Positions 24,701-36,700 of a stretch of 64,000 nucleotides of DNA are shown here, in pieces. The stretch comes from Gymnorhina tibicen (taxonomy: Eukaryota; Chordata; Aves; Passeriformes; Artamidae): contig VXAZ01006785.1 in NCBI GenBank assembly GCA_013399875.1, forward strand, positions 169,918 through 233,917, written 5' to 3'. Both the position numbers and the translations under genes were made by a program. Numbering within the stretch: the first letter of the stretch is position 1; each line of letters starts with the position of its first letter. The notes under the pieces are model-generated. The model made no database searches. It saw nothing but the letters and a program-made list of their open reading frames with translations, and was not told the DNA's origin.

Positions 24701-27700
24701 TTCAGTGAGCTGCCTGTTCAGAAAGACAACAGAAAAAAAGGGAAGTTGTTTGAATCAGGCAATCACAGACCAAACTGGCATTGCTCATGATGAGAGATAC
24801 TGATCTATGTACAAAAAATCAAGGGAAATTGACTGAAAAATGTTACTGAAACTGAGTGTCTGGCTTTTTACCATCAAAAATCATCACAGAAGTCAGCATG
24901 TTCCTGCAGAATGCTGAGGGTTTTTTTCAAGTGACATTGCTTTTCAGAAGAAAAATGGTTCTATTGCAACCAGCTCTATGGGGAATCTTCTACCAAAACC
25001 TGCTCCCTTGCAGTACTGATTCCAGTACTGAGGCCAGGTCTAAAACAATCTGTGAAAGCTGGTTATCCCAGTACTGAGATATATGTGTCTTGCTGACTGG
25101 TGCTCATGCAGCACCCAGGACCTAGCAGAATTTCCTGTCCTCTGGGCCAAACCTTGCCCCAAGTGGGGCTGAAGGGAGCCCCTCCCCATCATCCAGGGAC
25201 CCAGAGCTTAGTCCAGTGTTTGTGACATTAAGCTGATGTCTTACTTTTTTTGTGGGTATAAAACTTGTCTTCTGGACCATCCTTAGATCTCTTGATAATC
25301 AGTTTTCCCATTTCCACATCCACTTTGAGCTGTATTTTTGAGAAAATTCCTAGGGAGTCAGTTTTCACCTAGTGGAATACACAGAGGTTTTCCATGAGGG
25401 ACGTTCTACACTTCAGTCACATGTATTACAAATGCAGCACTTCCCTCAATTCCTGGACACATATCATTACGCCAGTCTCACTAGACATCTCTTAGACATT
25501 TTCATGGTGCCAAACAGCATCCAGGAATAGCTGTTATCTCTGTGGCAGCACAGCAAACTTCCCAGGAGCTGAGATACTGACATAAATCTGCATTACTGTC
25601 CTTCCACATTATGATCAGCATCGTTAAAGCAGTAAATTTACCTCAAAAGTGACAGGGGGGATAAGGGAGCGCCGGTGTGTTGAATCAGGACCTTCAATCA
25701 ACAGTGTTTTCACCTGTAAAAGAATTATGTGTAATGGATTGCATCTGCACTACATTGAGAGTAATGACATCAGAACAAAGCAATTTTACTGTGGCAGAGC
25801 ACTGCACTGACGATGAACAAGAAACATAACTTGAGGCAAAAGATGACAAGAAGATGATATAAAATAGCTTGAAAACTCTACCTTTTCTTCAATAGAAGAC
25901 AGCAAAGAAATCAGCTGGTTGAGTTTCAATACGATATTGACCGGACTTGCTTCACCAAGCATCTGAAACCACAGCACAGGAACAAAAAGAGAGAGGGAGA
26001 TGGGTGATTACCAAGCCAACAGAGCACGGCCTGGAGTGCAGTCCCAGGAACACCTCACACAGAGCAAGGAGCAGCACTCTGATCTGTAACGGGCAGCACA
26101 AGAGCACGGAGCATGCAGAAGTGTGGGAGGGTGGAAGGACGAATCTACAAACCTGTTCCATAGGGTCAAGGCAGCTGGCCATGCATGGGAGTCAGCTTGC
26201 TTCTGGGGGCAAGTTTGCATGACCAGGCCTGGGGCCTGGACTTTTGGTTTTATGGCAGGGAGAAGAAGGTCATGGGGACTTAAGTGGATTTGGGAAAAGG
26301 AAGGATTTGGCAGTGAAACATCCTAGAGTGAGGTTTATGGAAAAAGAGCCAGCCCACATTCTGAGGGAGGATGGGGAGGTGGGAGTCCTCAGGCAGTTGG
26401 TGGCACTTTCCTCTAGGACAGGAAGGGGGAGCAGGTGGAATGGGCTATGGGATAAGTGAAACTGCAGGATAGAACCCACTGTGTGCCCTCTGCACTGCAG
26501 CAGAAAGAGGCTAAAGAGAACAGAAGTGGCGTGTGCCCGCCTGTACCCCACTGGCCATTGCTGCGCACCAGAGCCATCCCTGCCCCCGCTGACAGCCACT
26601 CACACACCTGTCCTGCTCTTCCTACCTCCCAACCCCCTTACCTGGGAGCGCTGGTGGGTACTGGGGTGCAGCTGCTGCTCAAACACCTTCTGGATGGACT
26701 CCAGAGATGGGAGAGTCCTCGAGGCCTCACTGCGAATACAGACACGGCACAGGTCTAAGGCTGTGGCCAGTTCCCTGGGTCCATTCGCACTCAGACAAAA
26801 CCACACAGACGAGACAAAGGGCACATGTTCACACTGAGCACACATCCACACTGGGCCTGCCCTCACCTTGTGCCCCCTGAGCTGTGGGATGGGTGATGGG
26901 AACAAATCCCAGCTGCTTGGTGACACGGTCAACGGGGCAGTGTGAGTCAGGCAGCTGACTTTGCCTTGCAAAGCTGGAACATGGCCATACTGGCTGCTCC
27001 TCTGGTTTTGCTTTGGAGGTTCTAACTTCCTAAATCTCCCAAGAAAGATATTCCAGTCTGGGCCAAACCTGAAGATACGGGGTACAAGCAGCATCAACCC
27101 AACTATGCCAACTCGTAGATCCAAGTGGACTCAAATGCCTCAGAGCCCAGGACAGTCAGGTGCCTCTGAACGCTTGCAGCCACAGGAGCAGTTCAGTTCT
27201 GTACAGGGCCTGTGCAGCTGCTGAGGTTGCTGGGGACAGTGCTAGGCACAATGCTGGGGACTCTGTGCAAAGAGGAAACTAATTCTTAGATATTTCATCT
27301 CACATGACAAAGAGGTGCCGGACGCAGCAAGGGGGTGGAAGAGGCAGCCCTTGATCTCCTGAGCAGAACTGTTTATGGGTAACAATGAGATTCCTCCAGA
27401 GCTTCCCAATGAGATTCCACAGGATGCTCATTTGTCAAAACACTGTTGTGTGAATTTGGCACAGAAGCTGCGTGCCGATAATGACAAGACTTATCACGGA
27501 AAGAGCAGCCAGGGAGCACAGGTCAAAAGGAAGGTGATAGTGGTGAGCAGCACTAGGATGCTTGCACTGTGTCTAGTCCATGGTGGATATTAATGATTTC
27601 CCTCACTTTCCTAAGTCTGAGTGGACTGGATTTTATTCCATCTTTGTTAGGAAAAGTGCTCCAAAGCAAAAGCATGCCTGCCTGAACACTGGATATTTGT

Positions 27701-30700
27701 CTAGGTGCTGAACCAAGGATGACTAATTGCCTAAAATAAGCATTCATGTTTGACATTTCAGTCTGAAAGACTTGCCATGGGACACACAGGAGTACAAGGC
27801 ACATACAAGAATCTGGTTCTGCTAATTTTATTCCTCCAATGCCGCTATTCAGCTCTGGATCACCTAGGGCCAGTGTCACTGCAAACAGCTCTGGCCCCAA
27901 ACCCAAGAGTCCCGTTGATTTCTGCAGCCATGGAGTCAGACCCCAGGAGGCTGCAAGCAGTTGCAGGAACATTGGGTGAAGTTTAGTTTGAGAAGAGTGA
28001 AAGGATATTTAATGTGATGTACAGGCCATCTCTTGAAAATACAGCAGCAGCTGTTTGAAGCAACTCAGGAGAGATTTCCCATGGAAAAACTGCCCTCTGT
28101 TCACAGTGCAACGTGTTGTAGGCTGCGTGTGAGGAAGAGGAAGAGCTCCTGTGGGCGTTCAAGCTCAGCAAAACCACAGGGTGGTTTTAATTACACTTGT
28201 AACTTCTTTTGTTTTATTCTCTTCACAGTATAAATACCTTTAGTGATCTTCACTGAAGTTTCAGAAGCCTGTGTGTCCACATGCAGTTGCAGAAGTGCTG
28301 GTATCACAAGCGCTTGAAAAGCTGCCTTAAAAGCTTGTTGGGGTTTAGGAGTTCTCCTTTTGTTTCTTTCACGTAGAGATTTCCCCCATTTTTTGTTGCT
28401 AAGAGACAATAACGACCGGGTACTTAGGAGAGGCAAAAGAAGTTTCTCTGGGAAGGGTGCAGCTGGCTGCCCTCTTAGCTGGGGCTTTCTTGTGGAGGAG
28501 AAGAGGTACTGCAAGAACTGGGCTGGGGAAAAGGGGTTGGATGCATCTCCTAGCCCTCTTGCTTTCTCGGCATTCGGATGGGAAGGAGGCTGCAGTCGCT
28601 GTGGGCAGAATTCGTCACCACTGCGGGGTTCCGTCTCCTGCTGCCTTCCTTCTACCGTGAGTGGAGCTCCGCTCGTGAGAGCGGCCGTTGCACTGGGACC
28701 TTGTTAACACCCTACCTCACCAAACAAAGGACCCTTCACCATCTGCTCGGGTGCCTCAGGGAAAAAGCCGGGATCTCGAGTTCCTCCCCCTCCCGGCAGC
28801 TTTTCCTTGCCCTGCTCGGGAGCCGGGCTGCCGCTGCCCCGCCCCGCCGTTTTTTTTGCCACTGCTCCGAGGTTCATTTGTTACACGGTAACTCGCACTC
28901 CCTGACCTGCCGGGACGCAGCTACAGCTGCCGAGTTTCTGAGACATCTCATCTACTACCCCGGGACTTTGCTCATCCCTGCCTTCCCAGCTTGCTACTCC
29001 AGGGTTCCTGCTACAGCTCCTTTTGCTATCCAGAGGGGCACCGGGATCGGCTGCCCGATCTGGGGGTTGGTAAAGGAAGCCCCGTTTCCACCCCTTCTGC
29101 CGAGCCCGCCCGCCATTACCGTGTGGAGAGAGGCGGCCGAGCCCCGCGCCACAGCGCCCCCTGCAGGCGCGGGGGAATCACCGCAGCTGCCCTGCCCGGC
29201 CGGGAGCCGCCAGCGCCCCTGCCGGCCGTGCCCGGAACTGCACCGGGAAGGGCAAAGTGCTCAGAGAGCGGGAAGAGGCTGCTCACCGGGTTTGCTCTTC
29301 TTGTTTCTTGTTGCTGCTGCTGCTGGTGTTTGTTTGCCTTGTTATACATACACATGCTGGTAAAGAACTGTTATTCCTTTTCCCATATCTTTGCCTGAGA
29401 GCCCCTTAATTTCAAAATTATAATAATTCGGAGGGAAGGGGGTCATATTTTCCATTCCAAGGGAGGTTCCCACCTGTCTTTCAAACCAAGACATGTCTCT
29501 GTGGCCAGCAGGCTTCCACCAGCAGCAGACTTCACCCAGCTCTGCTCTAGGATGTTACTTTGCAATGTCCAGTCACCAGAAATCCTACAGAACATCTGGA
29601 AATGTTAAAGATGTCCTGGCATTTGAGGGAATTATGTTCTTGTTGCATCTCCTTTGTTTCATCTCTCCACGTGCATTTATGAGGAGTAGGGTTGTGAAAC
29701 CCAGATAAGCTGAAGTAGGATAAGAAGCTGGAAATGGGAGAAGCCAAACATCATCACAACAGCAGCTCTGGAGATATTTTAGTAATACAAGACTCTCACT
29801 TGTGATTTCATTCGATTTGAGTTTTCATTATTCAGGTTTATTCTTAGCTGGCCACCTGGGTCTCCCCTCCCATGGGCGTAGAGAAGCAAAATGCTCAGGC
29901 AGAATGCAGAAGGGCAGTTCTTGAAACAATCCGTCCTCAGTCCTCCCAGGGGCTTGTCTGTGGGCAGTTGGCTTTTAGGAGAACAGGATCAGGCCAGCAG
30001 CGCAACCAGCCTCACCTCTGCATACACCAGAGAGAAGGGTATGGCAAGCCATGGAGAGAAGTGTGGAAATCTGTGCCCTCTGCCACAGAGTGCTCCAAGA
30101 GCTCTGCACAAGTGCAGGCTGATCCCTCTGCTTACAGTCAGCAAGGGGGAAATAACATCCTTCTACCAGAGAAAGAGGGAGCTCTGCAATTTTCTAGTTC
30201 CCTGTCAGAGTTTTTCTATTTGGGACATGGAAGGCCTTATAAACAGGAAAAGTAAAATTTGTAGAGTCAAGAGTCTAGGCTTGTTCCTTTTCTTCATTTG
30301 AGCTGGCCTTCACCGACATCAGTGGAATCACTCCAAGTTCACAATGCATTAGTGGGAAGGAAAATGAGTGTTTAAAATCTAGTTATACACCAATATGTGC
30401 TTGTTTCCATAAATGGCTTGTGCTTGACAATCCTGTGGGTGTCATTTATGCATTACTAAATTATGCAGTTAATCGGTTAGTGCATTTTTTGTTTTATTTC
30501 TTTCTAAACAAAGCATAAAATATAATACTCCGCTGACTGAAACCACCTACAAGGAAACTTGATTGTCAGAGATGTCTCTTCTATATAGATTTCACATCTT
30601 TGGACCAGAATCACAGGTCATGAGATCTAGATATACTGTTTTTGAGGGCAAGCCAATTTCCTGTGCCAGAAATGAGGGTTCTGAATGCATGCACGTGGAA

Positions 30701-33700
30701 CCATTCTTAGACTGCATTGTTATGGCATTATACTCTGAAAACCAGCTTCTAGTTACCTGAAGAGTCCTTTGCAAAGAGCTGTAAGTAATTTCTTCAGTTG
30801 AGGAAGATTGCTTGAGCCAGTCTGCACGATCTCAAAGTCACTGATGATGTGAACTCGCAGGTAATCCTGGATGAGTTTAAGATGCTCGTCAGAGACACTG
30901 TGAAGGAAACAGACAGGTCAAAAGCCAGCTCTTCTCTCTACTCCCAAATATCAAACAGCTTTCTTATTTTTCTGAAATTCCCACTGTTTAGGCACATGGC
31001 TAATAAACCAAGTTCTCTCAGATATTACTCATCCTTTCTATTAGAAAACTATACCTCAGTGGAGAAAGTAAATGGGTGATTTTAATAATTCAGAAATGTA
31101 TTTTTTCTAGACAACAGCTGGACTGTAAAGAGCAGTCAATGCACTGTTGATCTGATTCTGTTCTTTATTAATGAGGAGTAATTTTGTTGAACCAAACAGG
31201 TCCTCAGCTGTCCCAAACACAGAGGCCCAGCGAGCCCAGAGCTGAGCTGAAGGCTGGTTCTGCAGCCCAGTCACTTGCCCTTCCTTACCTGCTTGTGTCC
31301 TGGTACTGCAGTCGCTGGAGTAGTGTCTCAGAAAGGGACAGTTTATTCACATCTGGCACTCGGGAGTTTTCGGGGAGAGAAGAGACCTCCTTTGTCTCAC
31401 TGCTCGGCAGTGCCATGAGGATGTTGCGTGGGGGCAGGATAGGAGGTGTGGGTACCAGGTCTAGCAAGGAGGAAAGGAAAGGCACAGTCATTCCAGCATG
31501 GAAATTGGACCTCCTGTCCCTCACCCCAGGCAGGGCAGAGCCCACCCTGCAGGGGCAGTCCTTGCAGAAGCCATCCCTTCTGAAGGGTCTGTGGAGGGAT
31601 CTCAGAGCTGGGAAGCTCAGGGCTCAGCACCGGCCCAGCTGTGTTTCCAGGGATGGCAGTGGTGTGAGAGCAGTGGGATGAAGCGTCAGGCTCGGACCTC
31701 ACGTGCAGGCAGCGCATGCCTCTGCCTCTGTCTCTGCCTGGCAATGTACCGCACCCCAGCCAGTTTTGACTCTCCCATCTGCACAGCAGCTGTGAAGGTT
31801 AATTAGTTAAGTTGAATAGAATGCTTAGAGAACATAGCTGTACCTCACCCACATCATTCCCATTATCATGGGGATCTGTTATTGAGGGAGAATGTATGGA
31901 GGGACATGATGGAAGGAGCACCAGAAGCTGCTAATGGAAAGAAGTGAACAGCTAAAGTAAGCAAACACAGATGGAGAAAACAGACCCCATGACCCAGTGC
32001 ATAGGGGCTGAATATCCTGCCTTGTGTTGTGGGCATTGAGTTGGAAGGAAAAAGGGTTTTCTTGCTGTGCCATCCTGCTGCTCAGCATATCTCCCTCTCC
32101 TAGGAAAAGAGTGGGTTCATCTCCGCTGATCGCAACCATGGTTACCTTTCTTTTCATACCAATTGCTCCAACACTTTGTTACACGTGTTGTATGTAGCTG
32201 GTTGAGTTGTGAGGTTTCGTTTGGTTATTTCCTAATGTTGGAATTTGCATTACAAAAAGACCCCCAGGACTGACCCGCTGCTCCTGGGCCAGTGCTGTGA
32301 TTCAGAGCCACCGCAGCACTGAGCCATGGGTGGTTAATCTGCAGGGTGCTCATCTTCCACCTCTGCAGTTTCACATCTAAGATGGCCAGACATCCGTAGG
32401 CCCTACATGGCTCCAGCATGATGGCACAAAGTGCCTCAACAAACCTAATTCTGTATGTGAGCAACCCAGACCCAGTGCTAATCGCTCTTCATCTGAAGGC
32501 TCTTAGTCTTGGCTGGAACTTCATTCCCTGCTGCTTGCCTCTCTCTGTATTATTTTTGCTGTAGTTCCCTCCCCCGCCCTGGGAGCTGGAGACTCAGTAC
32601 AACTGGCCAAAACCCAGGAACGGGGTTTCTTGAGCAGCTTTGCAAAATGTTGTTCTGTTTCTTCAGGAAAATTGCATACCAAAATCTTCCAGCTCCTGCT
32701 AGATATGCAGTGGGTTCCATCAAAGGGTTACACAGACACTGGGTTGCACAGGCACATCAATCTGCCCTAGTGCACAGGGCCTGTCTGTCTGTCCCAGGGA
32801 CTGTGTCCTTCAGACAAGTTTGATTACAGTGCTCATCATTTCCAGACAGACTCAGACAGGACAGGAAGGATGGCTCTGTGGACATGACCTTCCTCTGGGA
32901 GAACAATGACAGATCCAAGGGGTGATCCAGGAAAAATCCAAGGAATGATCCAAGACCAGTGAGTGTCAGGAACCCACAGCGACATTTCATATAAAATAGT
33001 TGGGATGATGGCAATCACACCTCTTCATCATACACCGGTCTCTGTACATGGAGTTAGATGTCTGCCACTGCCGGAGCCGAGGCCTCTGCTTAGGACTGTC
33101 AAAAATGTCCCCTAGAGCAGAGCAGCTGAGGGGGTTTCAGATGCCCCTCAGTGGCTGCAGGTGCGTGGCACTGCAGAGGGATGTGCTCCAAGACTCAAGG
33201 AAGCATCTCTGTTTTGAGAGGGGCCCTTCAGATGCAGGACAAGGAGAGGGTGCAGAGGTTTGGGAGATAGCTGGACATAAACAGTTGGACTCCAGATAAG
33301 GACACCAGATTAACCACTCCCACACCAGATGCGGTATACTTCGACAGAGGGTCTCAGTGTATTCCCTCAGGTGAGCTAAGCTGATGCTCCAGGTGCAGTA
33401 CCACAGGAGTCATGAGGGTTCACTGCCTCAGGGCCTTGCCAGCTCAGGCCTCTCTATGCTCTGCTCCATTTTATGGTACAACTTGTTCTGATCTCCTGCC
33501 TGCACTGCATATCCCCAGTCAAGAGGTGTAAGTCAAGGGTCTGCATCACCAAGTCACATCATGGGTTTCTTACCAGTGTCCTCCTCCAGTTCATCAGCAG
33601 CCTCCTCCTCTTCCCGTGGCACTGGATATTTGAGGTGCCATACCAGACCCATGTTCTCCTTCTTGTAATATTCTATCAGTTCCTCCAGGTTCTGAAAATA

Positions 33701-36700
33701 CTTCACAGGAACACCCTCTGATGCCTGAAAACAAAACACAGAGGCAGTCATGGCCTGGGATTTCCTACCACAGAAACATTGCCCCTTGCAGAAGGAAAAA
33801 CAAAGTCATAAAGAAAGGAAAAAGCCACTGCTGCTGCCCAGAGAGAACCAGCCCTGCTCTTGCTGCCCATCTGACCACAGGCTCTGTGCAGAACAAACAG
33901 AAACAGATAAGCTCACAGGTTCCAGCCAGAATCAGCACAGACACCAACCTCAAAGACTCACTGAAGCCAAATGGAAGAGCTCTCTCACTGGGTTCAGGGT
34001 GCTTGGCTTCACAGCAAAGGAAGATTTTAAAAACAAATATTCTTCCCAGATTAATCTTTGCATTCTCTCTTCTACTGAGAACAAAGCCCCTAGACTGTGT
34101 TATATTTTGTGATATCCAGGAAGAATTTTTCAGTGAAATTGCAACGTAAACATGGCCAAATCCAGACGTTAGCATCTCTTCCAGGATTCAAAGGCTCAGA
34201 ACTGGGTTCAAATGAAACAAGGTACCGCCCCACGCAGAAATGCTGGGATGGAGGTTTAGAGAGCAGTGAGGACTGTGAATGCACACGGCATGACACTGTG
34301 TGCCAGCCAAATTCTAACTGTGACCAAACCTGTCTCGAGCACACCCTGGCCACTAATCTCAGCAAATGGTTACCCACAGAGGCCAAACACAGGGATAAGG
34401 TTTTAGAGGTCTTCAGAGTCAAAGCTTCAGTGCAATTATATCCACACATTGGCACGAACGGTGACTCTGCCAGCAGGAACAGCTGCATTCCCTGCAGCTC
34501 TGCCCCATTGCTTCAACCACAGACCCTACCAAAGACAGACACGGTGTCTCATGGCTCAGCACAGACCTTCTGACCGAGGGAAAGGACCTTGCATCGCCTC
34601 CCAAACTGCACTGAAGTGCCATCCAATCCGAAGGCTACAGCAACACACAGCCAAAGCTCTGATCCCTCTCCTGGGGCACCCTCTTCCTGGCAGGGTGCTC
34701 CTTCTGGTCAAAAGGTTTTCCTGGAGAAACCAACCCAAGAAGGCCCTGTCTACACCTGCCACAGAAGATCAAGAAGTGGGGGCAGAATGGTGGAGAGCAG
34801 TTGTTTTCCAACCCCACAAGGCTGTTGTTCTTGACTTGAAAGAGCAACACTGGAAACTGTTCACAACTGGGCAATCTGAAGGAAGACCTGATCACCCCAA
34901 TAGCAGGCTTGACTGGCACTGTTTGTTTTGCATGCATAAAACTAGATTTTGTATAGGAAACGTTAATTAGTAAGGAATCAAAGCTGTGCCTCCAATTTGA
35001 CACAACTTGTTACACAGACATTCTGCCTCTGACTAACAGGCAGGGTATTTAAATTTATTTTGGGATTGCAATGATTGCCTGTAAAAATTAGCACACACAA
35101 AGTTTCAATACATGTTTGAACAAGTTTATTTACTTGCCATTTGTCTTTGGTCAGTTTCTTATTCTCTGAACTTTTTTGTTTGAAAGGCAAATGTAGAAAA
35201 TCCAAGAAATTAAACAGGTGAGATGTGAGCAAAAACCACAGCAAGTAGAACACAGTAAAATGTTTTCAGTGAGTCCTAGCAGCAACAAGATTTCTTTTTA
35301 ACTTTTCCTAAAGAATAAAATCTCAGGCCAGAAATTAGGACAGTGCTTTCAATAGTGAACTGCATTTGAAGGCATCAGTGCCCTCAGGCCTGCCATCAAA
35401 AATACTTTTCATTTTTAGCTACACCTGCATGTCTTTAAAGGTTCAGCCAGACACATTTTCACAGCAAACATGGGTGATGTTTCTGAGAGCTCTGCCTGTA
35501 CAGCCTCCTCTTCTGTCGTCCTCATAGATGCTCCTGCATTTAACAAGATTTATTATTCTCATACACTGGGAAACATCATATGCAGCATGAAGGCAATGCT
35601 TGGGCAAACATTGGTTTATATTTTTGTGAGGCCAGAGATGTTGAAACAAATCACTGCTTAAAACTTCTCGTTATTCTACCCAGTGTAGGCCAAATCCTGC
35701 TCTGCTAGAGCAGCACAGACTCTGCACATTTGGAATGACTTCTCATTTACACCAATTAATGCAAATACTGTCTGGGTCCTCCCAGACTCTTCTGCTTCTT
35801 GGTGCCAAGTGTGAAGGCTGGTAATCAGGGAAAACCATGAAGGAAAAAACAGCTCTAATCCATCATATGAAAGGATCCTGAAGTCACAGTGCTGCACTGG
35901 AACAGACCTGGAATAGTTCAGTCTTTCATGCTTCTCTGTTCATCTTCCATGCAGTACCTTCTTCTGCTCTGAAATTCCCATTTTTGTGATTCTTCATTGA
36001 CCTGCAGCCCCCCCAGCAGCCCAGAGGGCACTGTTAGCAGCTCTGGTGGCAGGATGGCAGCACACTCAGCCTCCATGCCCTGCCCATGGCAGTGTTACCC
36101 ACACTTCACCCTCTGGATTACCCTACCTGGGCTGCCTTCTGCCCATCTGCAGCCCCCATAGATGGGCTGGAGCTCATGAGGGACAAGGCTTGGGGTGGCT
36201 TGCTTTGCCCTAAGCTACCCCAAAGGGCACCTGGGAAAAGGCATCAGCCCCATCAGAGCACACACAGAGACCCTAAAAAACACCAAGGACAAACAGGATC
36301 CATGTTTGCCATAGGAGGAAAGCTTTGCTGTCGGTGCTCTCTCATCTCTTGAAGTCATCCTCAAACTCCTCCTTCACTTTCCTTTGCTACTTCACCACCT
36401 GCCTGCTTCCCCAGGTCTCCCCTGGCTGCGCCTGAAGGCCCCTATCCTGCCTCTGCACAGCATCCCTGCCACCCTCAGTGCCCAAACTGTCTTCTGAGCC
36501 TTGTTCTGCCCCTCAGCTCCTGCTCTCCCAGGGTGCCTGCAGGAAGACAGACTGCCCTGAACAGCTCTTTTAAGGCCAAACGGAGTCTTGACAGAAGTGG
36601 TAGGAAAGGCTGAATTGGCACTTTTTGCTGCTGAGGATAGTTCAGTCTCTGAAACCGTCCTGGTCTCTGTGGTAAGCAGAAGGAGCATTTTGCAACAGGC

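Larger units (their letters stand above)
9756..26641 (-). other. INPP5D: INPP5D introns 6 to 25
   Basis: The introns between exons 6 and 26 are short, from 155 bp (intron 16) to 1960 bp (intron 25), all GT-AG. Besides the CR1 in intron 25 they hold a TA/TG microsatellite at about 21326-21351 (intron 13-14 side) and a tandem duplication at 16764-16830 (intron 20). No other gene or RNA was recognised in them. Confidence 0.7.

Noticed and set aside
28578..29363. 261-codon open frame on the plus strand
   Set aside because: It lies wholly inside the LTR at 28336-29493. GC-rich DNA is poor in stops, and the product is a low-complexity Pro/Ala/Arg sequence with no known domain.
31289..31545. Alternative start at an ATG (31545) in the frame of exon 4
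   Set aside because: The frame is open for only 28 codons upstream of exon 4 within intron 3, too short to mean anything without transcript support.
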